64,000 bases of DNA, from contig NZ_JAABOK010000005.1 in the NCBI RefSeq assembly GCF_009928525.1, positions 248,692 through 312,691 on the forward strand, in the 5' to 3' direction. Under the pieces are notes generated by a model. That model was given only the letters and a program-made list of their open reading frames with translations, made no database searches and was not told the DNA's origin. The DNA comes from Chitinophaga solisilvae. Its GTDB lineage: Bacteria > Bacteroidota > Bacteroidia > Chitinophagales > Chitinophagaceae. Each line of letters opens with the position of its first letter. The first letter of the stretch is position 1. Both the position numbers and the translations under genes were made by a program. Positions 24,982-35,408 of the stretch are shown here, one piece after another.

Positions 24982-25464
24982 ATGGACTTTAAACAGATTC
25001 AGGAACTGGTAAAAATGATCAACAAATCAAATATCAGTGAACTGAGCATTGAACAGGACAAGTTTAAGATTACAATAAAGCAGAAAGATAACGAAGTACA
25101 ACAGGTAATTGCTGTGCCTGCAGCAGCACCTATCCAGACGGTAGCAGCAGCACCGGCTCCTGTGGCGGCGGCACCAGCTCCGGCAGCAGCAGCAGCGGCT
25201 CCGGCAGCTCCTAAGGCGGCTGACAACCTGATTACCATCAAATCTCCGATGATCGGTACTTTTTACCGCAGCGCAGGTCCGGATAAAGCGGCATTCGTGA
25301 ACGTAGGCGACGAAATCCAATCCGGTAAAGTGGTTTGCATTATCGAAGCCATGAAACTGTTCAACGAAATTGAAAGCGAAATAGGCGGCAAAATCGTGAA
25401 AGTACTGGTGGATGACGCTTCTCCGGTAGAATATGATCAACCTTTGTTTTTAGTAGAACCGTAA
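24982..25464 (+). CDS. accB: Biotin carboxyl carrier protein of acetyl-CoA carboxylase
   Basis: 160-residue carrier whose biotin shuttles CO2 from AccC to the carboxyltransferase in fatty-acid synthesis. The N-terminal helix (1-40) binds biotin carboxylase, a flexible Ala/Pro linker spans ~45-80, and the C-terminal biotinyl domain carries Lys125 in the invariant 'IIEAMKLFNEI'. A complete protein of standard length. It is followed by accC after 113 bp containing a 26-bp-arm hairpin, as part of an efp-accB-accC cluster common in this phylum. Confidence 0.97.
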   Translation: MDFKQIQELVKMINKSNISELSIEQDKFKITIKQKDNEVQQVIAVPAAAPIQTVAAAPAPVAAAPAPAAAAAAPAAPKAADNLITIKSPMIGTFYRSAGPDKAAFVNVGDEIQSGKVVCIIEAMKLFNEIESEIGGKIVKVLVDDASPVEYDQPLFLVEP

Positions 25465-25474
25465 TAATAGCCTT

Positions 25475-25532
25475 TAGCTTTTAGTAGTTAGCCTTTAACC
25501 TTCCGGGGTTAGAGGCTATCTGCTAAAAGCTA
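25475..25532 (+). repeat. Long hairpin between accB and accC
   Basis: TAGCTTTTAG...AGCC...TTAACC (25475-25500) pairs with GGTTA...GGCT...CTAAAAGCTA (25507-25532) across 26 positions with a few mismatches and a TTCCGG loop. No U-tract; probably affects mRNA stability or the accB/accC ratio. Confidence 0.8.
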
Positions 25533-25577
25533 ATTGTTTTATGCTATTTGCTATTATATCAACTTATAAGAAAAACA

Positions 25578-26915
25578 ATGTTCAAAAAAATATTGATTGC
25601 CAATCGTGGTGAAATTGCCCTTCGGATTATCCGTACCTGTAAGGAGATGGGTATCAAAACGGTGGCAGTTTATTCTACAGCAGATAAAGACAGCCTGCAC
25701 GTGAAGTTTGCAGATGAAGCCGTTTGTATCGGAAAGCCACAAAGCAGCGAGTCTTATCTGAATATCCCTCACCTGATGGCCGCAGCCGAAATTACCAATG
25801 CAGACGCTATCCATCCGGGATACGGCTTCCTGGCTGAGAATGCGCGCTTCGCGGAAATCTGTGGGGAACACGGTATCAAATTTATCGGCCCTACTCCGGA
25901 TATGATCCGTAGAATGGGAGATAAAATGACTGCCAAAGAAACAATGATTGCTGCAGGGGTACCCGTTATTCCGGGTTCTGAGAGCCTCCTCCAGAGCGTG
26001 GAAGAAGCAAAATCCATCGCAAAGGGCATGGGCTATCCGGTAATCATTAAAGCCACTGCCGGCGGTGGTGGTAAAGGGATGCGTGTGGTTTGGGAAGAAA
26101 GTGAACTGGAGAATTCCTACAACATGGCTAAAAATGAAGCCCGTGCTGCTTTCAATAATGACGGTATCTACATGGAGAAATTCGTGGAAGAACCCCGCCA
26201 TATTGAAATTCAGGTAGCCGGCGATCAATACGGAAAAGTATGCCACCTGAGTGAAAGAGACTGCTCTATCCAGCGCCGTCACCAGAAACTGGTGGAAGAA
26301 TCTCCTTCTCCTTTTATGACGCCCGAACTGCGTGAAAAAATGGGAGAAGCTGCTATCAAGGCCGCCAGTGCGATCAACTACGAAAGTGTTGGTACCATTG
26401 AGTTCCTGGTAGACAAGCACCGTAACTTCTACTTCATGGAAATGAATACCCGTATCCAGGTAGAACACGGCGTTACCGAAGAAGTGATCAACTTTGATCT
26501 CGTGAAAGAACAGATCAAAATCGCTGCCGGTATTCCTATCTCCGGTAAAAACTATACACCGCAGATGCACGCGATCGAGTGCCGTATCAATGCGGAAGAT
26601 CCGTACAACGACTTCCGTCCGTCTCCCGGAAAGATCACAGTACTGCATATCCCCGGTGGTCATGGCGTACGTGTGGATTCCCACATCTACGCAGGTTACG
26701 TGATCCCGCCATACTACGATTCCATGGTGGCTAAAATCATCACGATGGCGCAAACCCGTGAAGAAGCGATCAATACTATGGAACGTGCGCTGAGCGAATT
26801 CGTGATCGAAGGCGTGAAAACCACGATTCCTTTCCATCAGCAGCTGATGCGTGATGAGAATTTCCGTAAGGGTAACTTTACCACGAAGTTCACTGAAACG
26901 TTCAAACTCGTATAA
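25578..26915 (+). CDS. accC: Biotin carboxylase subunit of acetyl-CoA carboxylase
   Basis: Carboxylates biotin on AccB using ATP and bicarbonate. ATG at 25578 gives the canonical [20 protein letters not shown] start (445 residues); an upstream in-frame start would add ten residues inside the hairpin region. Motifs: ATP-grasp glycine-rich loop '[16 protein letters not shown]', '[20 protein letters not shown]' and '[13 protein letters not shown]', then '[20 protein letters not shown]' with metal-binding Glu/Asn and catalytic Arg. Intact. Closed by a strong terminator. Confidence 0.97.
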   Translation: MFKKILIANRGEIALRIIRTCKEMGIKTVAVYSTADKDSLHVKFADEAVCIGKPQSSESYLNIPHLMAAAEITNADAIHPGYGFLAENARFAEICGEHGIKFIGPTPDMIRRMGDKMTAKETMIAAGVPVIPGSESLLQSVEEAKSIAKGMGYPVIIKATAGGGGKGMRVVWEESELENSYNMAKNEARAAFNNDGIYMEKFVEEPRHIEIQVAGDQYGKVCHLSERDCSIQRRHQKLVEESPSPFMTPELREKMGEAAIKAASAINYESVGTIEFLVDKHRNFYFMEMNTRIQVEHGVTEEVINFDLVKEQIKIAAGIPISGKNYTPQMHAIECRINAEDPYNDFRPSPGKITVLHIPGGHGVRVDSHIYAGYVIPPYYDSMVAKIITMAQTREEAINTMERALSEFVIEGVKTTIPFHQQLMRDENFRKGNFTTKFTETFKLV

Positions 26916-26933
26916 CCATTAACGTTATATAGC

Positions 26934-26965
26934 AAAGCTCCGGGGATTTTTCTCCGGAGCTTTTT
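26934..26965 (+). terminator. Rho-independent terminator after accC
   Basis: AAAGCTCCGG (26934-26943) pairs with CCGGAGCTTT (26954-26963), then more T. It lies between convergent genes. Confidence 0.92.
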
Positions 26966-26983
26966 GTTTGTAGCCTGGTGGTG

Positions 26984-27799
26984 TTAATAATACAGGATAG
27001 ACGCCTGTGCTGCATTTATGCACGGGAGTGTATAAATGCCGTTATGCCACAGTGAATCCGGTATGGTAAATGCCAGCGGCAAACGGTGACTGTTATAATT
27101 AAACGCCTGAACTGCATTGTTCCTGCTGTAGTCTCTGCTGAGAAACTGCCATAACGGATGCAGGCGGTGATAATTCACGTGGTTATCATACTGAGGATAG
27201 ATGTCATATTCGCTGCATTCATCCGGACAAAACAGGTTATCGCTGATATGAATTTTCCAGGCGTTACCCAGCGCATTGTAATAATAATCATGGGCGACGA
27301 TCCGCCGGCCGGCGGATTTTTTATTTACAGGGCCGGGAAGAAATTCTCTGACCGTTTTAATGATCCGGTGCAGGTTATCATATGTGTAAGCCGTAGTACT
27401 AATGGGTTGCAGATCATTTACCGGGAAAACATAATATTCGGTATCCCGTACAATCCGGTTTAAATGATCGTACCGGTACCGGTGTAAAAAATCATAGATG
27501 TCTTCCGTCGTGTAGGCGCTTTTTCTGCTCACCATCCGCTGCTGGTTATCATACTTGAAGGTGAACTGGTTCCAGCCGGTTTCATAATGCTGTGGAACAA
27601 TGGACAGCGGGTTACCGTAGCTGTTATACGAAAAGGTGAATGTATCGGGTTGGCCCTGGTGAATAACGGCTATTTTAGCAATGCCGGCAGGCCGCGATGG
27701 CACGGGCCATTCGCCGGGACGGGGTTTGATGCAGTTGCTGAAGCACAGGACAGCTGCGGCTATCATGCAGCCGGCAGGGAGTAACTGATATTTTTTCAT
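26984..27799 (-). CDS. Lipoprotein with degenerate YD (RHS-like) repeats
   Basis: 271-residue protein with a lipoprotein signal (hydrophobic stretch, then FSNC with Cys23), so probably anchored in the periplasm or outer membrane. The body contains successive YD-type units: 'FSYNSYGNP', 'FKYDNQQRM', 'YRYDHLNRI', 'YTYDNLHRI' and 'YYYNALGNA', the pattern of RHS/YD beta-strand repeats. It lacks the RHS core and toxin regions, so it is a small YD-repeat protein rather than an RHS toxin. Function unknown. Its start is GTG-free ATG at 27799, and it is convergent with accC. Confidence 0.7.
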   Translation of the reverse strand: MKKYQLLPAGCMIAAAVLCFSNCIKPRPGEWPVPSRPAGIAKIAVIHQGQPDTFTFSYNSYGNPLSIVPQHYETGWNQFTFKYDNQQRMVSRKSAYTTEDIYDFLHRYRYDHLNRIVRDTEYYVFPVNDLQPISTTAYTYDNLHRIIKTVREFLPGPVNKKSAGRRIVAHDYYYNALGNAWKIHISDNLFCPDECSEYDIYPQYDNHVNYHRLHPLWQFLSRDYSRNNAVQAFNYNSHRLPLAFTIPDSLWHNGIYTLPCINAAQASILYY

Positions 27800-28036
27800 G
27801 GGTGAAAAATCTGGGATTGGAGGGTGAATAAAAATGATGTCTTCCTGGTGGATCCGGTATCAGGGAAAGGTTTCGGGGTAATAAACGTTTATTGCTGTAT
27901 CGAATGTAGGAAGAAGTTATCAGCTAAACAACGGCAACATATTTTCGTATAGTCCTGTCAGTTATAAAGGGCGTATCTGCAGTGCTGTATTCCTGTTGCA
28001 TGCGGATTGGCGGGCTAAGTAGTATTACTGATTTTT

Positions 28037-28071
28037 TAAAAAAACAAAGCCCCGGATAAAGATCCGGGGCT
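28037..28071 (-). terminator. Rho-independent terminator of the glutamine synthetase gene
   Basis: AGCCCCGGAT (28048-28057) and ATCCGGGGCT (28062-28071) form a 10-bp perfect stem. On the minus strand it is followed by TTTGTTTTTTTAAAAAA. Confidence 0.92.
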
Positions 28072-28099
28072 AATCATACACCAAAACAATCTTACGGTT

Positions 28100-30289
28100 T
28101 TATCGCAAGAAAAGCAGTTCTCTGTATTTAGGCAGCGCCCATTTCTTGTCGTCCACCAGGAATTCCAGTTTATCGGAGTGGTAGCGGATAACGTCGAAAT
28201 ACGGCTTGATTTTTTCGCAGTAGTCGATCGCTTTCTGGCGGCTGTCAGTCAGCTTGTTGGCCAGTTTGCGGGCTTCTATCATTGCCTGAACATTTTCACT
28301 GATTACGTTGATATGTTCAGAGATTTTAGCGGCAATTTGTTGCTGTGCTTTATAGGAGGCTTCACCCATACCAATTTCTTTCAGTCCGCGGATATTGCCG
28401 ATCAGTTCATTGAGATAGCTGATAGCAGAAGGCAGAATGGTATTGGTAGCCAGGTCGCCGATTACACGGGCTTCGATTTGTACTTTCTTCACGTAGTCTT
28501 CCAGCAGGATTTCGTGGCGTGCGTGTAATTCTTTCTCTGTGTAAACCCCGGTTTCAGTATAGAGGGCAGTGGCTTTAGGTGTGATCATCGCATCCAGCGC
28601 TTTAGGCGTGGTTTTGATGTTCTGTAAACCTCTTTTTTCTGCTTCTTTTTCCCATTCTTCGCTGTAGCCGTCGCCTTCGAATAATACTTTTTCCGAATCT
28701 ACAATATATTTACGAAGAGTTTGCATAATTGCAATCTCTTTTTTCTCACCTTTTTCGATCAGCCCGTCAACTTCGGATTTGAAATCGGTCAGGGTCTTGG
28801 CTACGATGGTGTTCAGCACGGTCATGGCGGAAGCGCAGTTAGCGGAAGAACCTACGGCGCGGAACTCGAACTTGTTGCCGGTGAAAGCGAACGGAGAAGT
28901 ACGGTTACGGTCGGTGTTATCCAGCATCAGTTCCGGAATGTGGCGGTGCAGATCCAGTTTCAGGATAGCTTCGTCCTGTTCGTCGAACTTGTTGCTTACG
29001 CGGGATTTTACTTCCTGCAGTACGTCGTAGAGGTATTTACCGGTGAATACGGAAATGATGGCCGGAGGTGCTTCGTTGGCGCCCAGGCGGAAGTCGTTGC
29101 TCGGAGAAGCAATGGCAGCTCTCATCAGGTCTGCGTAGTCGTGTACCGCTTTGATGGTATTCACAAAGAATGTGAGGAACATCAGGTTGGTTTTCGGCGT
29201 TTTACCGGGAGCCAGCAGGTTAACGCCGGTGTCGGTAGACATGCTCCAGTTATTGTGTTTACCGGAACCGTTGATGCCTGCGAAAGGTTTTTCGTGCAGC
29301 AGCACTTTCAGTTTGTGGCGTTTGGCCACTTTATTCATGACGTCCATCAGCAGTGAGTTGTGGTCTACTGCGATGTTCACTTCTTCAAATATAGGTGCGC
29401 ACTCGAACTGGGAAGGAGCCACCTCGTTGTGACGGGTTCTCAGCGGAATGCCGAGTTTGTAGGACTCTTCTTCGAAATCGCGCATGTAAGCGTAGGCGCG
29501 TTCAGGAATGGCGCCGAAGTAGTGGTCTTCCAGCTGCTGGCCTTTGGAAGGAGCATGACCTACTACGGTACGGCCGGTCATGATCAGGTCAGGACGGGCA
29601 TTTGCCATAGCTTCGTCCACCAGGAAGTATTCCTGTTCCCAACCCAGGGTACCGGTTACTTTGGTGACATTTTTATCAAAATAGTTACATACGTCAACGG
29701 CAGCCTTGTCCATCGCAGCCAGCGCTTTCAGCAGCGGGGCCTTGAAGTCCAGAGACTCGCCTGTATAGGAAACGAAGATTGTTGGTATGCAGAGTGTTTT
29801 GCCGAAACCCTGTTCCAGGATGAAGGCAGGTGAAGACGGATCCCATGCAGTGTAACCGCGGGCTTCGAAAGTAGCTCTCAGACCACCGTTCGGGAAGCTG
29901 GAAGCATCCGGCTCCTGTTGAACCAGCGCATCGCCGTCAAAAGTTTCCAGCGCAGTGCCGTCTCCTTTCAGGGTAAAGAATGAATCGTGCTTTTCAGCAG
30001 TTGTTCCTGTTAAAGGCTGGAACCAGTGGGTGTAGTGAGTTACACCTTTCTTCATTGCCCAGGCTTTCATACCGGAAGCAATCTGCTCAGCCATTTTGCG
30101 CTCGAGCTTTGTACCATTCTTAATGGAGTTCATCAGGCTTTTGTAAGCCTCATCACTCAGGTATTCCCTGACAATTTTTCCAGTAAAAACATTGCTGCCG
30201 AAAACTTCAGTGATTTTACCGTTATGTTCGGTGAGTTTGGAGTCTACGCCAGCTAATCCTTCCAGCGCGGTGAAACGTAACGATTGCAT
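28100..30289 (-). CDS. glnN: Glutamine synthetase type III
   Basis: Makes glutamine from glutamate, ammonia and ATP; type III enzymes are large dodecamers typical of Bacteroidota and cyanobacteria. ATG at 30289 (MQSLRFTALEGLAGV) gives 729 residues, the expected family length; an upstream start would add seven. Signatures seen: 'HYTHWFQPLTGTTAEKHDSF' (N-terminal GSIII motif), 'GWEQEYFLVDEAM', 'RHNEVAPSQFECAP', 'FAGINGSGKHNNWSMSTDTG' and 'NRTSPFAFTGNKFEFRAVGS'. Intact. Divergent from purL across 326 bp, with its own terminator. Confidence 0.96.
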   Translation of the reverse strand: MQSLRFTALEGLAGVDSKLTEHNGKITEVFGSNVFTGKIVREYLSDEAYKSLMNSIKNGTKLERKMAEQIASGMKAWAMKKGVTHYTHWFQPLTGTTAEKHDSFFTLKGDGTALETFDGDALVQQEPDASSFPNGGLRATFEARGYTAWDPSSPAFILEQGFGKTLCIPTIFVSYTGESLDFKAPLLKALAAMDKAAVDVCNYFDKNVTKVTGTLGWEQEYFLVDEAMANARPDLIMTGRTVVGHAPSKGQQLEDHYFGAIPERAYAYMRDFEEESYKLGIPLRTRHNEVAPSQFECAPIFEEVNIAVDHNSLLMDVMNKVAKRHKLKVLLHEKPFAGINGSGKHNNWSMSTDTGVNLLAPGKTPKTNLMFLTFFVNTIKAVHDYADLMRAAIASPSNDFRLGANEAPPAIISVFTGKYLYDVLQEVKSRVSNKFDEQDEAILKLDLHRHIPELMLDNTDRNRTSPFAFTGNKFEFRAVGSSANCASAMTVLNTIVAKTLTDFKSEVDGLIEKGEKKEIAIMQTLRKYIVDSEKVLFEGDGYSEEWEKEAEKRGLQNIKTTPKALDAMITPKATALYTETGVYTEKELHARHEILLEDYVKKVQIEARVIGDLATNTILPSAISYLNELIGNIRGLKEIGMGEASYKAQQQIAAKISEHINVISENVQAMIEARKLANKLTDSRQKAIDYCEKIKPYFDVIRYHSDKLEFLVDDKKWALPKYRELLFLR

Positions 30290-30615
30290 GCTGTAATTAA
30301 TTTTACACAAAAGAACGCATACCTCTCTGTAAATGCAAATATTTTGTTCAGTTTAACCAAAAAATTACAATACAGAATTTTAAAACGTTGTTTTTTTGAG
30401 ATTTTTATAAAAAATAATACACCTGATGTCTGAAAACTGATAAATTAAAAAAATAATAATATGAAAGAAAGCGCTTAGAAATGATACCCCGGTTCCGGAT
30501 ATCCCTATTCCATCCGTAACTGCGCAATTCTTGCGGCCCCTTTCTTGGCATTTGCCGTAAAATCATGTAGGTTTGCATCTTCTTTTTAATTACTCGTTTT
30601 TTTATACTTAAATAC
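30290..30615. other. 326-bp divergent control region, glutamine synthetase / purL
   Basis: AT-rich near the glutamine synthetase start and more GC-rich towards purL. It contains the purL promoter. I see no riboswitch-like fold, no RNA gene and no credible small ORF. Confidence 0.5.
30545..30575 (+). promoter_or_regulatory. purL promoter
   Basis: TTGG at 30545-30548 and TAGGTTTG at 30568-30575 begin 23 nt apart, the preferred Bacteroidota -33/-7 spacing. The purL ATG lies 40 nt downstream. Confidence 0.75.
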
Positions 30616-32841
30616 ATGCAAACCACCGTAGAAATTGCTGAACAGCTGGGACTTACTGCTGACGAGTTTGAACGAATTAAATCCATCTTAGGCCGCACCC
30701 CCAACTTTACCGAATTGAGTATGTACTCCGTTATGTGGAGTGAGCACTGCTCTTACAAGAACTCTATCGTGTGGCTGAAATCACTGCCCCGCGAAGGCGA
30801 CCGCCTGCTGGTAAAGGCAGGGGAAGAGAATGCCGGTCTTGTTGATATCGGGGATGGATTGGCTGTTGTATTTAAAATTGAATCACACAATCACCCGTCT
30901 GCCATCGAACCCTTCCAGGGCGCTGCCACAGGCGTTGGTGGTATCCACCGCGATATCTTTACCATGGGCGCACGCCCTATCGCAGCACTCAACTCCCTGC
31001 GCTTCGGTAATATCAATGATAAAAAAACACAACACCTGGTTAAAGGTATTGTACATGGTATCGGCCACTATGGTAACTGCTTCGGCGTTCCTACCGTTGG
31101 CGGTGAAACCTATTTCGAAGACTGCTACGGCACCAACCCGCTGGTAAACGCGATGAGCGTTGGTATCGTAAAAGTAGGCCAGACTGTTTCCGCTACCTCT
31201 CACGGTGAAGGCAACCCCGTATTCATCGTGGGCTCCGCTACCGGTAAAGATGGTATCGGCGGCGCTTCCTTTGCGTCTGCGAACATCACGGAAGACAGCG
31301 TGGAAGATCTGCCGGCTGTACAGGTGGGCGATCCCTTCCAGGAAAAGAAACTGCTGGAAGCCTGCCTCGAAATCATCAAAACCGGCGCTATTGTTGGTAT
31401 GCAGGATATGGGCGCTGCCGGTATCACCTGCTCTACTGCCGAAATGAGCGCAAAAGGCGAACACGGTATGCATATCTGGCTGGATAAAGTTCCTACCCGC
31501 CAGGACAACATGAAAGGATGGGAAATGCTGCTGAGCGAAAGCCAGGAACGTATGCTCATCGTTGTGAAAAAAGGTCAGGAAAAACCAATCCTCGATATCT
31601 TCGAAAAATGGGACCTGCACTGCGTTCAGATCGGTGAAGTAACCAAGGATAAAAACCTGAAATTCTACATGAACGGCGAACTTGAAGCAGATGTTCCGGC
31701 GGAAAGCCTGGTACTCGGCGGAGGCGCCCCCCAATATCACCGCGCTTATACCGAGCCGGCCTACTTCCAGAAAGTAAAGGCTTTCGATATCCAGAACGTA
31801 CAGGATACCGAGAACCCACGCTTCGTGGCGGAAAGAATCATTGCTTTACCTAACATCGCTTCCAAACGCTGGATCTACAACCAGTACGACAGCATGGTAG
31901 GTACTGCCAATGCCAGCACCAACGCACCAAGCGATGCTCCGGTGGTACTGATCAAAGGGTCTAAAAAAGCCCTGGCTATGACCACCGACTGTAACAGCCG
32001 CTACGTTTTCGCTGACCCGCATAAAGGTGGTCAGATCGCAGTTGCAGAAGCTGCCCGTAACATCGTCTGCTCCGGCGGCGAACCAGTAGCTATCACCAAC
32101 TGCCTGAACTTCGGTAACCCTTACGATCCGGAAGTTTACTACCAGTTCGTACACGCTGTACAAGGTATGGGTGAAGCATGCCGCAAATTCAACACACCTG
32201 TTACAGGCGGTAACGTGAGCTTCTATAACCAGTCTCCGGACGGCCCTGTTTACCCAACGCCAACTATCGGTATGGTGGGTATCCTCGACAGCATGGATCA
32301 GCGGATCACCCTTAACTTCAAGGAAGCCGGCGATCTGATCTACATGATCGGCCGCAACCGCAATGATATCAACAGCTCTGAATACCTGCACAAAATTATC
32401 GGTATCGAATTCAGCCCTGCACCGCACTTCAACCTCGAGGAAGAACTGCACCTGCAGCAGGCTATCGCCAAACTGAACAAAGCCGGCCTGCTTCAGTCCG
32501 CGCACGATATCAGCGAAGGCGGTTTATTCGTAACTGCTATGGAAAGCGCTATGGCGGGCGGTCTCGGATTTGAACTGCACCTGAACGAGAAATTCCGCAG
32601 AGATGCGAACCTCTTCGGTGAAAGCCAGAGCCGTGTAGTCGTTACCGTTAAACCTGCGGATAAAGAGAAATTCGAAGCACTCATGCACAGCCTGGTAGAC
32701 GCTTCCGATGTTTCCGTACGTTACGAGAAAGCGGGTGTGGTAACCGGCGATCACGTTAAAATAAACGGCGAAGACTGGGGCAAACTGCAGGACTGGAAAA
32801 AAATCTACGATACCTCTATCGAAGAACACCTCAAAAAATAA
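30616..32841 (+). CDS. purL: Phosphoribosylformylglycinamidine synthase subunit PurL (small type)
   Basis: ATP-dependent fourth step of purine synthesis, converting FGAR to FGAM using ammonia delivered by PurQ with PurS. The 741-residue length identifies the small PurL that needs separate PurS and PurQ, not the ~1300-residue fused enzyme. Motifs: '[11 protein letters not shown]' near residue 40, '[20 protein letters not shown]' and '[15 protein letters not shown]' in the first AIRS-like half, and '[20 protein letters not shown]' in the second. purS and purQ are not in the window. It ends before a 200-bp family B palindrome. Confidence 0.96.
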   Translation: MQTTVEIAEQLGLTADEFERIKSILGRTPNFTELSMYSVMWSEHCSYKNSIVWLKSLPREGDRLLVKAGEENAGLVDIGDGLAVVFKIESHNHPSAIEPFQGAATGVGGIHRDIFTMGARPIAALNSLRFGNINDKKTQHLVKGIVHGIGHYGNCFGVPTVGGETYFEDCYGTNPLVNAMSVGIVKVGQTVSATSHGEGNPVFIVGSATGKDGIGGASFASANITEDSVEDLPAVQVGDPFQEKKLLEACLEIIKTGAIVGMQDMGAAGITCSTAEMSAKGEHGMHIWLDKVPTRQDNMKGWEMLLSESQERMLIVVKKGQEKPILDIFEKWDLHCVQIGEVTKDKNLKFYMNGELEADVPAESLVLGGGAPQYHRAYTEPAYFQKVKAFDIQNVQDTENPRFVAERIIALPNIASKRWIYNQYDSMVGTANASTNAPSDAPVVLIKGSKKALAMTTDCNSRYVFADPHKGGQIAVAEAARNIVCSGGEPVAITNCLNFGNPYDPEVYYQFVHAVQGMGEACRKFNTPVTGGNVSFYNQSPDGPVYPTPTIGMVGILDSMDQRITLNFKEAGDLIYMIGRNRNDINSSEYLHKIIGIEFSPAPHFNLEEELHLQQAIAKLNKAGLLQSAHDISEGGLFVTAMESAMAGGLGFELHLNEKFRRDANLFGESQSRVVVTVKPADKEKFEALMHSLVDASDVSVRYEKAGVVTGDHVKINGEDWGKLQDWKKIYDTSIEEHLKK

Positions 32842-32849
32842 ATGTAATT

Positions 32850-33066
32850 ATTTAGTTATTTGAGATTTTATATAAATCAGGAAGCCCCCGGAATATTTTG
32901 GGATTTTCGGATTTTCAAATGTTGAAATTTTAAAAAAAATGCAGCGAAGACTTTCAGATCTCCGCTGCATTTTTTTTTATCTCAAAATCCGAAAATCACA
33001 AAATCCCAAAATATTCCGGGGGCTTCCTGATTTATTCAAAATCTCAAATAACCAAATAATAAAATA
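32850..33066. repeat. Family B word-iterated palindrome, long copy 1 (purL / TonB-receptor convergent gap)
   Basis: Fills the whole gap between convergent stop codons. A 34-bp perfect arm (32874-32907) pairs with 33000-33033; outer arms of ATTTGAGATTT and AATAACCAAATAA words extend it. The core is an inner hairpin ATGCAGCG...CGCTGCAT flanked by A/T runs. A near-identical copy lies at 37.0-37.2 kb. It probably terminates both transcripts. Confidence 0.9.
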
Positions 33067-33067
33067 A

Positions 33068-35392
33068 CTACATGTTTACTGTCAGGCCGAGGTTAAACCG
33101 GGCGCCGCTGCCTTTGTAGTAGGAGTCGTTGCGTACTTTGGCCTGAGACATGACCGGGTAATAGCCGGCATTCAGGAGGTTATCTACGCCAAGGCGCAGG
33201 GTAGTGGTATTATTGAAATGCCAGGCAGTATACAGGTTTACCAGCTGGAAATCACCTACCGGACCTTGTCCCAGGGCAAAATTGCCTTTGGCATCTGCCT
33301 GAAAACGCTGACGAACACCGGAATAAATGTAATAAACACCCAGATCCCACTGTTTCAGCGGAGAGTAGTTTACATTGGCCATCACCTTATCCGGCGATAT
33401 ACGGGTGGTAGGCAGGTATGTTTTTTCACCGTTCACGTCTTTTTTACCTTCTACGTGCGACCAGGAAGCGTTGGCAGACAGGTTCGGCAGGAACTGGTAG
33501 CCGGCCGTTATTTCGAAGCCCTGCACCCTTTCCGGTGCTCTCTCCGGAACAGCGACGCCGCCAACGTCTACCAGGCTGGTACCCAGACTGGAAGTACTGA
33601 TAAAATAGGAACCTGACGCATTAAACTTCCCAATGCTGCTGTTAAAGCCTGCCTCGTAGTTGTTGGTGATAATAGGTTCCGTCTGAATGGTGTTGATGCT
33701 CACATCTTCTCCTGTGGCAGGCTTTTTCACCAGGCGCAGCGTGCGTCCCAGGTCATACAGTGAGAAACTCTGAGAATAGCTGATAAACGGATTGAATGCG
33801 GGGAACTTTGTATAACGCAGGCCGGCATTGAATACCAGCGCTTCGTACGGCAGGCGGCCACCCTTTACTGCTACTCCGCCGGCATAGGCGCCGTATTTAA
33901 TGGTTGTATAATCGGGAATATCCAGTTTAATATTTTCATAGCGCACCCCTGCTTTCACCAAAAAGTCCTTGAACAGATATGTTTTCAGCTGTGCATAAGG
34001 GGCAATATTTTTCATATCCATCTGCGGCACAAATCCGCGGCCGTCAGTGAGTGGCTGCGATGTTTTATCGTTCAGCACATCCAGCCCCCAGGTAACATCC
34101 CCGAAAACATCCGGACTGAAATTAAAGACAGTATTGAAGTTGGCCCTGGCGCCCATCTTTTTGGAAGAGATGGCAGAATTACCCGGTGGCGCATAGAAAT
34201 CAGAGTATTCAAACACCGTATAGAAATCCTGGTAATACAGGTTTATCTGAAGAGAAGTATTACGGAAGATGTTTTTGCTGGTATAATTCAGACCGGCGTT
34301 ATGATTGTAGGGAGTCCCCTGTTTATCGCCGGGATTGCTGCCCAGTCTCCCTACGATGGGCGTGTAGCCGAATTTTCCGCCGGAATCAACATAGCTGCTG
34401 TTCTGCATGGTGCGGTAGTAATTGTACATCAGCTCCACCCGGTTGTTGCTGTTGAAGTTGTAACCCAGTTTGGCAAAGGCATTGATGTTTTCATTTTCGC
34501 TGAGCGACTGGAAAGGGCCTATTACTTCGCCGCTGGCATCTTTGTTTACGCCGGTTTGCTCATAGGCGCCGCTTACCACATAATCGAAGCGGTTAATTCC
34601 GCCGCTGAAGAGCTGAGAGATGCGCCCGCCCAAGCTGTTTTTGAGGCTGCTGAGCGATCCGGTGGTGGATATTGTTGTGCTGCCGCTGAAAACCTTGTCA
34701 GTATTGGCTTTTTGGGTGATGAAGTTGACAATGCCTCCGTCCGCACCATTGCCATAAATTGCTGTAGATCCTTTAATGACTTCCACCCGCTCAATAACGG
34801 AAACGTCTATACTCCGGATGTCTTTATCGCCATTACGCAGCGGGGTAGACTGGGGAATTCCGTCTATCATGATGAGCATGCCGCGGCCGCGGAGGGTCTG
34901 ACCTTTGTTGGTGGAGGTGTTGGTACCCAGCGTGAGGCCCGGAACGTTCATACTGAGCAGCTGGTTAATATCTGTTGTGATAGCGCTTTGCTCCCGCAGT
35001 TGTTTTCCGCTGATGACAGTAATGGAAGAGGGAACAGTGCCCAGCGTCTCTTTATTTCTGCCGGCGGTGACTACCACTTCACCCAGCCCTACTTCCGACG
35101 GACGGATGGTGAGGCGGAGGGGTGTTTCACCGGCGCCGGCCGTCACTGGCTGCTCCAGGGTGGTATAGCCTATACCGGCAGCGATGAGCGTATATTGTCC
35201 GGGTGCTACATTATTGATTACAAACCGGCCATCCGGGCCGGAAACGGCATGCTTCTGCGTACCGGCGAGATATATTCTCAGGAGGGGAACAGCAGTACCG
35301 GCAGTATCCGTCAGAACACCGGTGATTTTTTGTGCAGATGCCTGTATAGTAGTGAAAAGAGCTACTATACCGATAATTAAATACTTCTTCAT
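33068..35392 (-). CDS. TonB-dependent outer membrane receptor (siderophore-type)
   Basis: 774-residue outer-membrane active transporter. A signal peptide (MKKYLIIGIVALFTTIQASA) is followed by a carboxypeptidase-regulatory-like beta-sandwich ('TGVLTDTAGTAVPLLRIYLA', residues ~25-105), a plug domain ('IDGIPQSTPLRNGDKDIRSI', 'VERVEVIKGSTAIYGNGADG') and a 22-strand barrel ending in aromatic 'ARFNLGLTVNM'. ATG at 35392 is preferred to GTG at 35398. Plug wording and the PepSY partner gene 16 bp upstream suggest ferric-siderophore uptake rather than SusC-type glycan import; no SusD-like gene is present. Confidence 0.88.
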   Translation of the reverse strand: MKKYLIIGIVALFTTIQASAQKITGVLTDTAGTAVPLLRIYLAGTQKHAVSGPDGRFVINNVAPGQYTLIAAGIGYTTLEQPVTAGAGETPLRLTIRPSEVGLGEVVVTAGRNKETLGTVPSSITVISGKQLREQSAITTDINQLLSMNVPGLTLGTNTSTNKGQTLRGRGMLIMIDGIPQSTPLRNGDKDIRSIDVSVIERVEVIKGSTAIYGNGADGGIVNFITQKANTDKVFSGSTTISTTGSLSSLKNSLGGRISQLFSGGINRFDYVVSGAYEQTGVNKDASGEVIGPFQSLSENENINAFAKLGYNFNSNNRVELMYNYYRTMQNSSYVDSGGKFGYTPIVGRLGSNPGDKQGTPYNHNAGLNYTSKNIFRNTSLQINLYYQDFYTVFEYSDFYAPPGNSAISSKKMGARANFNTVFNFSPDVFGDVTWGLDVLNDKTSQPLTDGRGFVPQMDMKNIAPYAQLKTYLFKDFLVKAGVRYENIKLDIPDYTTIKYGAYAGGVAVKGGRLPYEALVFNAGLRYTKFPAFNPFISYSQSFSLYDLGRTLRLVKKPATGEDVSINTIQTEPIITNNYEAGFNSSIGKFNASGSYFISTSSLGTSLVDVGGVAVPERAPERVQGFEITAGYQFLPNLSANASWSHVEGKKDVNGEKTYLPTTRISPDKVMANVNYSPLKQWDLGVYYIYSGVRQRFQADAKGNFALGQGPVGDFQLVNLYTAWHFNNTTTLRLGVDNLLNAGYYPVMSQAKVRNDSYYKGSGARFNLGLTVNM

Positions 35393-35408
35393 ATTCACTA
35401 TTTCAATG

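Noticed and set aside
25554..26837. A 427-codon minus-strand open frame opposite accC
   Set aside because: It is the antisense of biotin carboxylase with a His/Phe-rich composition; a codon-bias artefact.
30290..30615. A riboswitch or glutamine/purine-sensing RNA upstream of purL or glutamine synthetase
   Set aside because: No recognisable aptamer core, and the purL leader after the promoter is only about 35 nt.
34301..35380. A 359-codon plus-strand open frame opposite the TonB receptor
   Set aside because: It is antisense to conserved plug and barrel motifs and has no family resemblance of its own.
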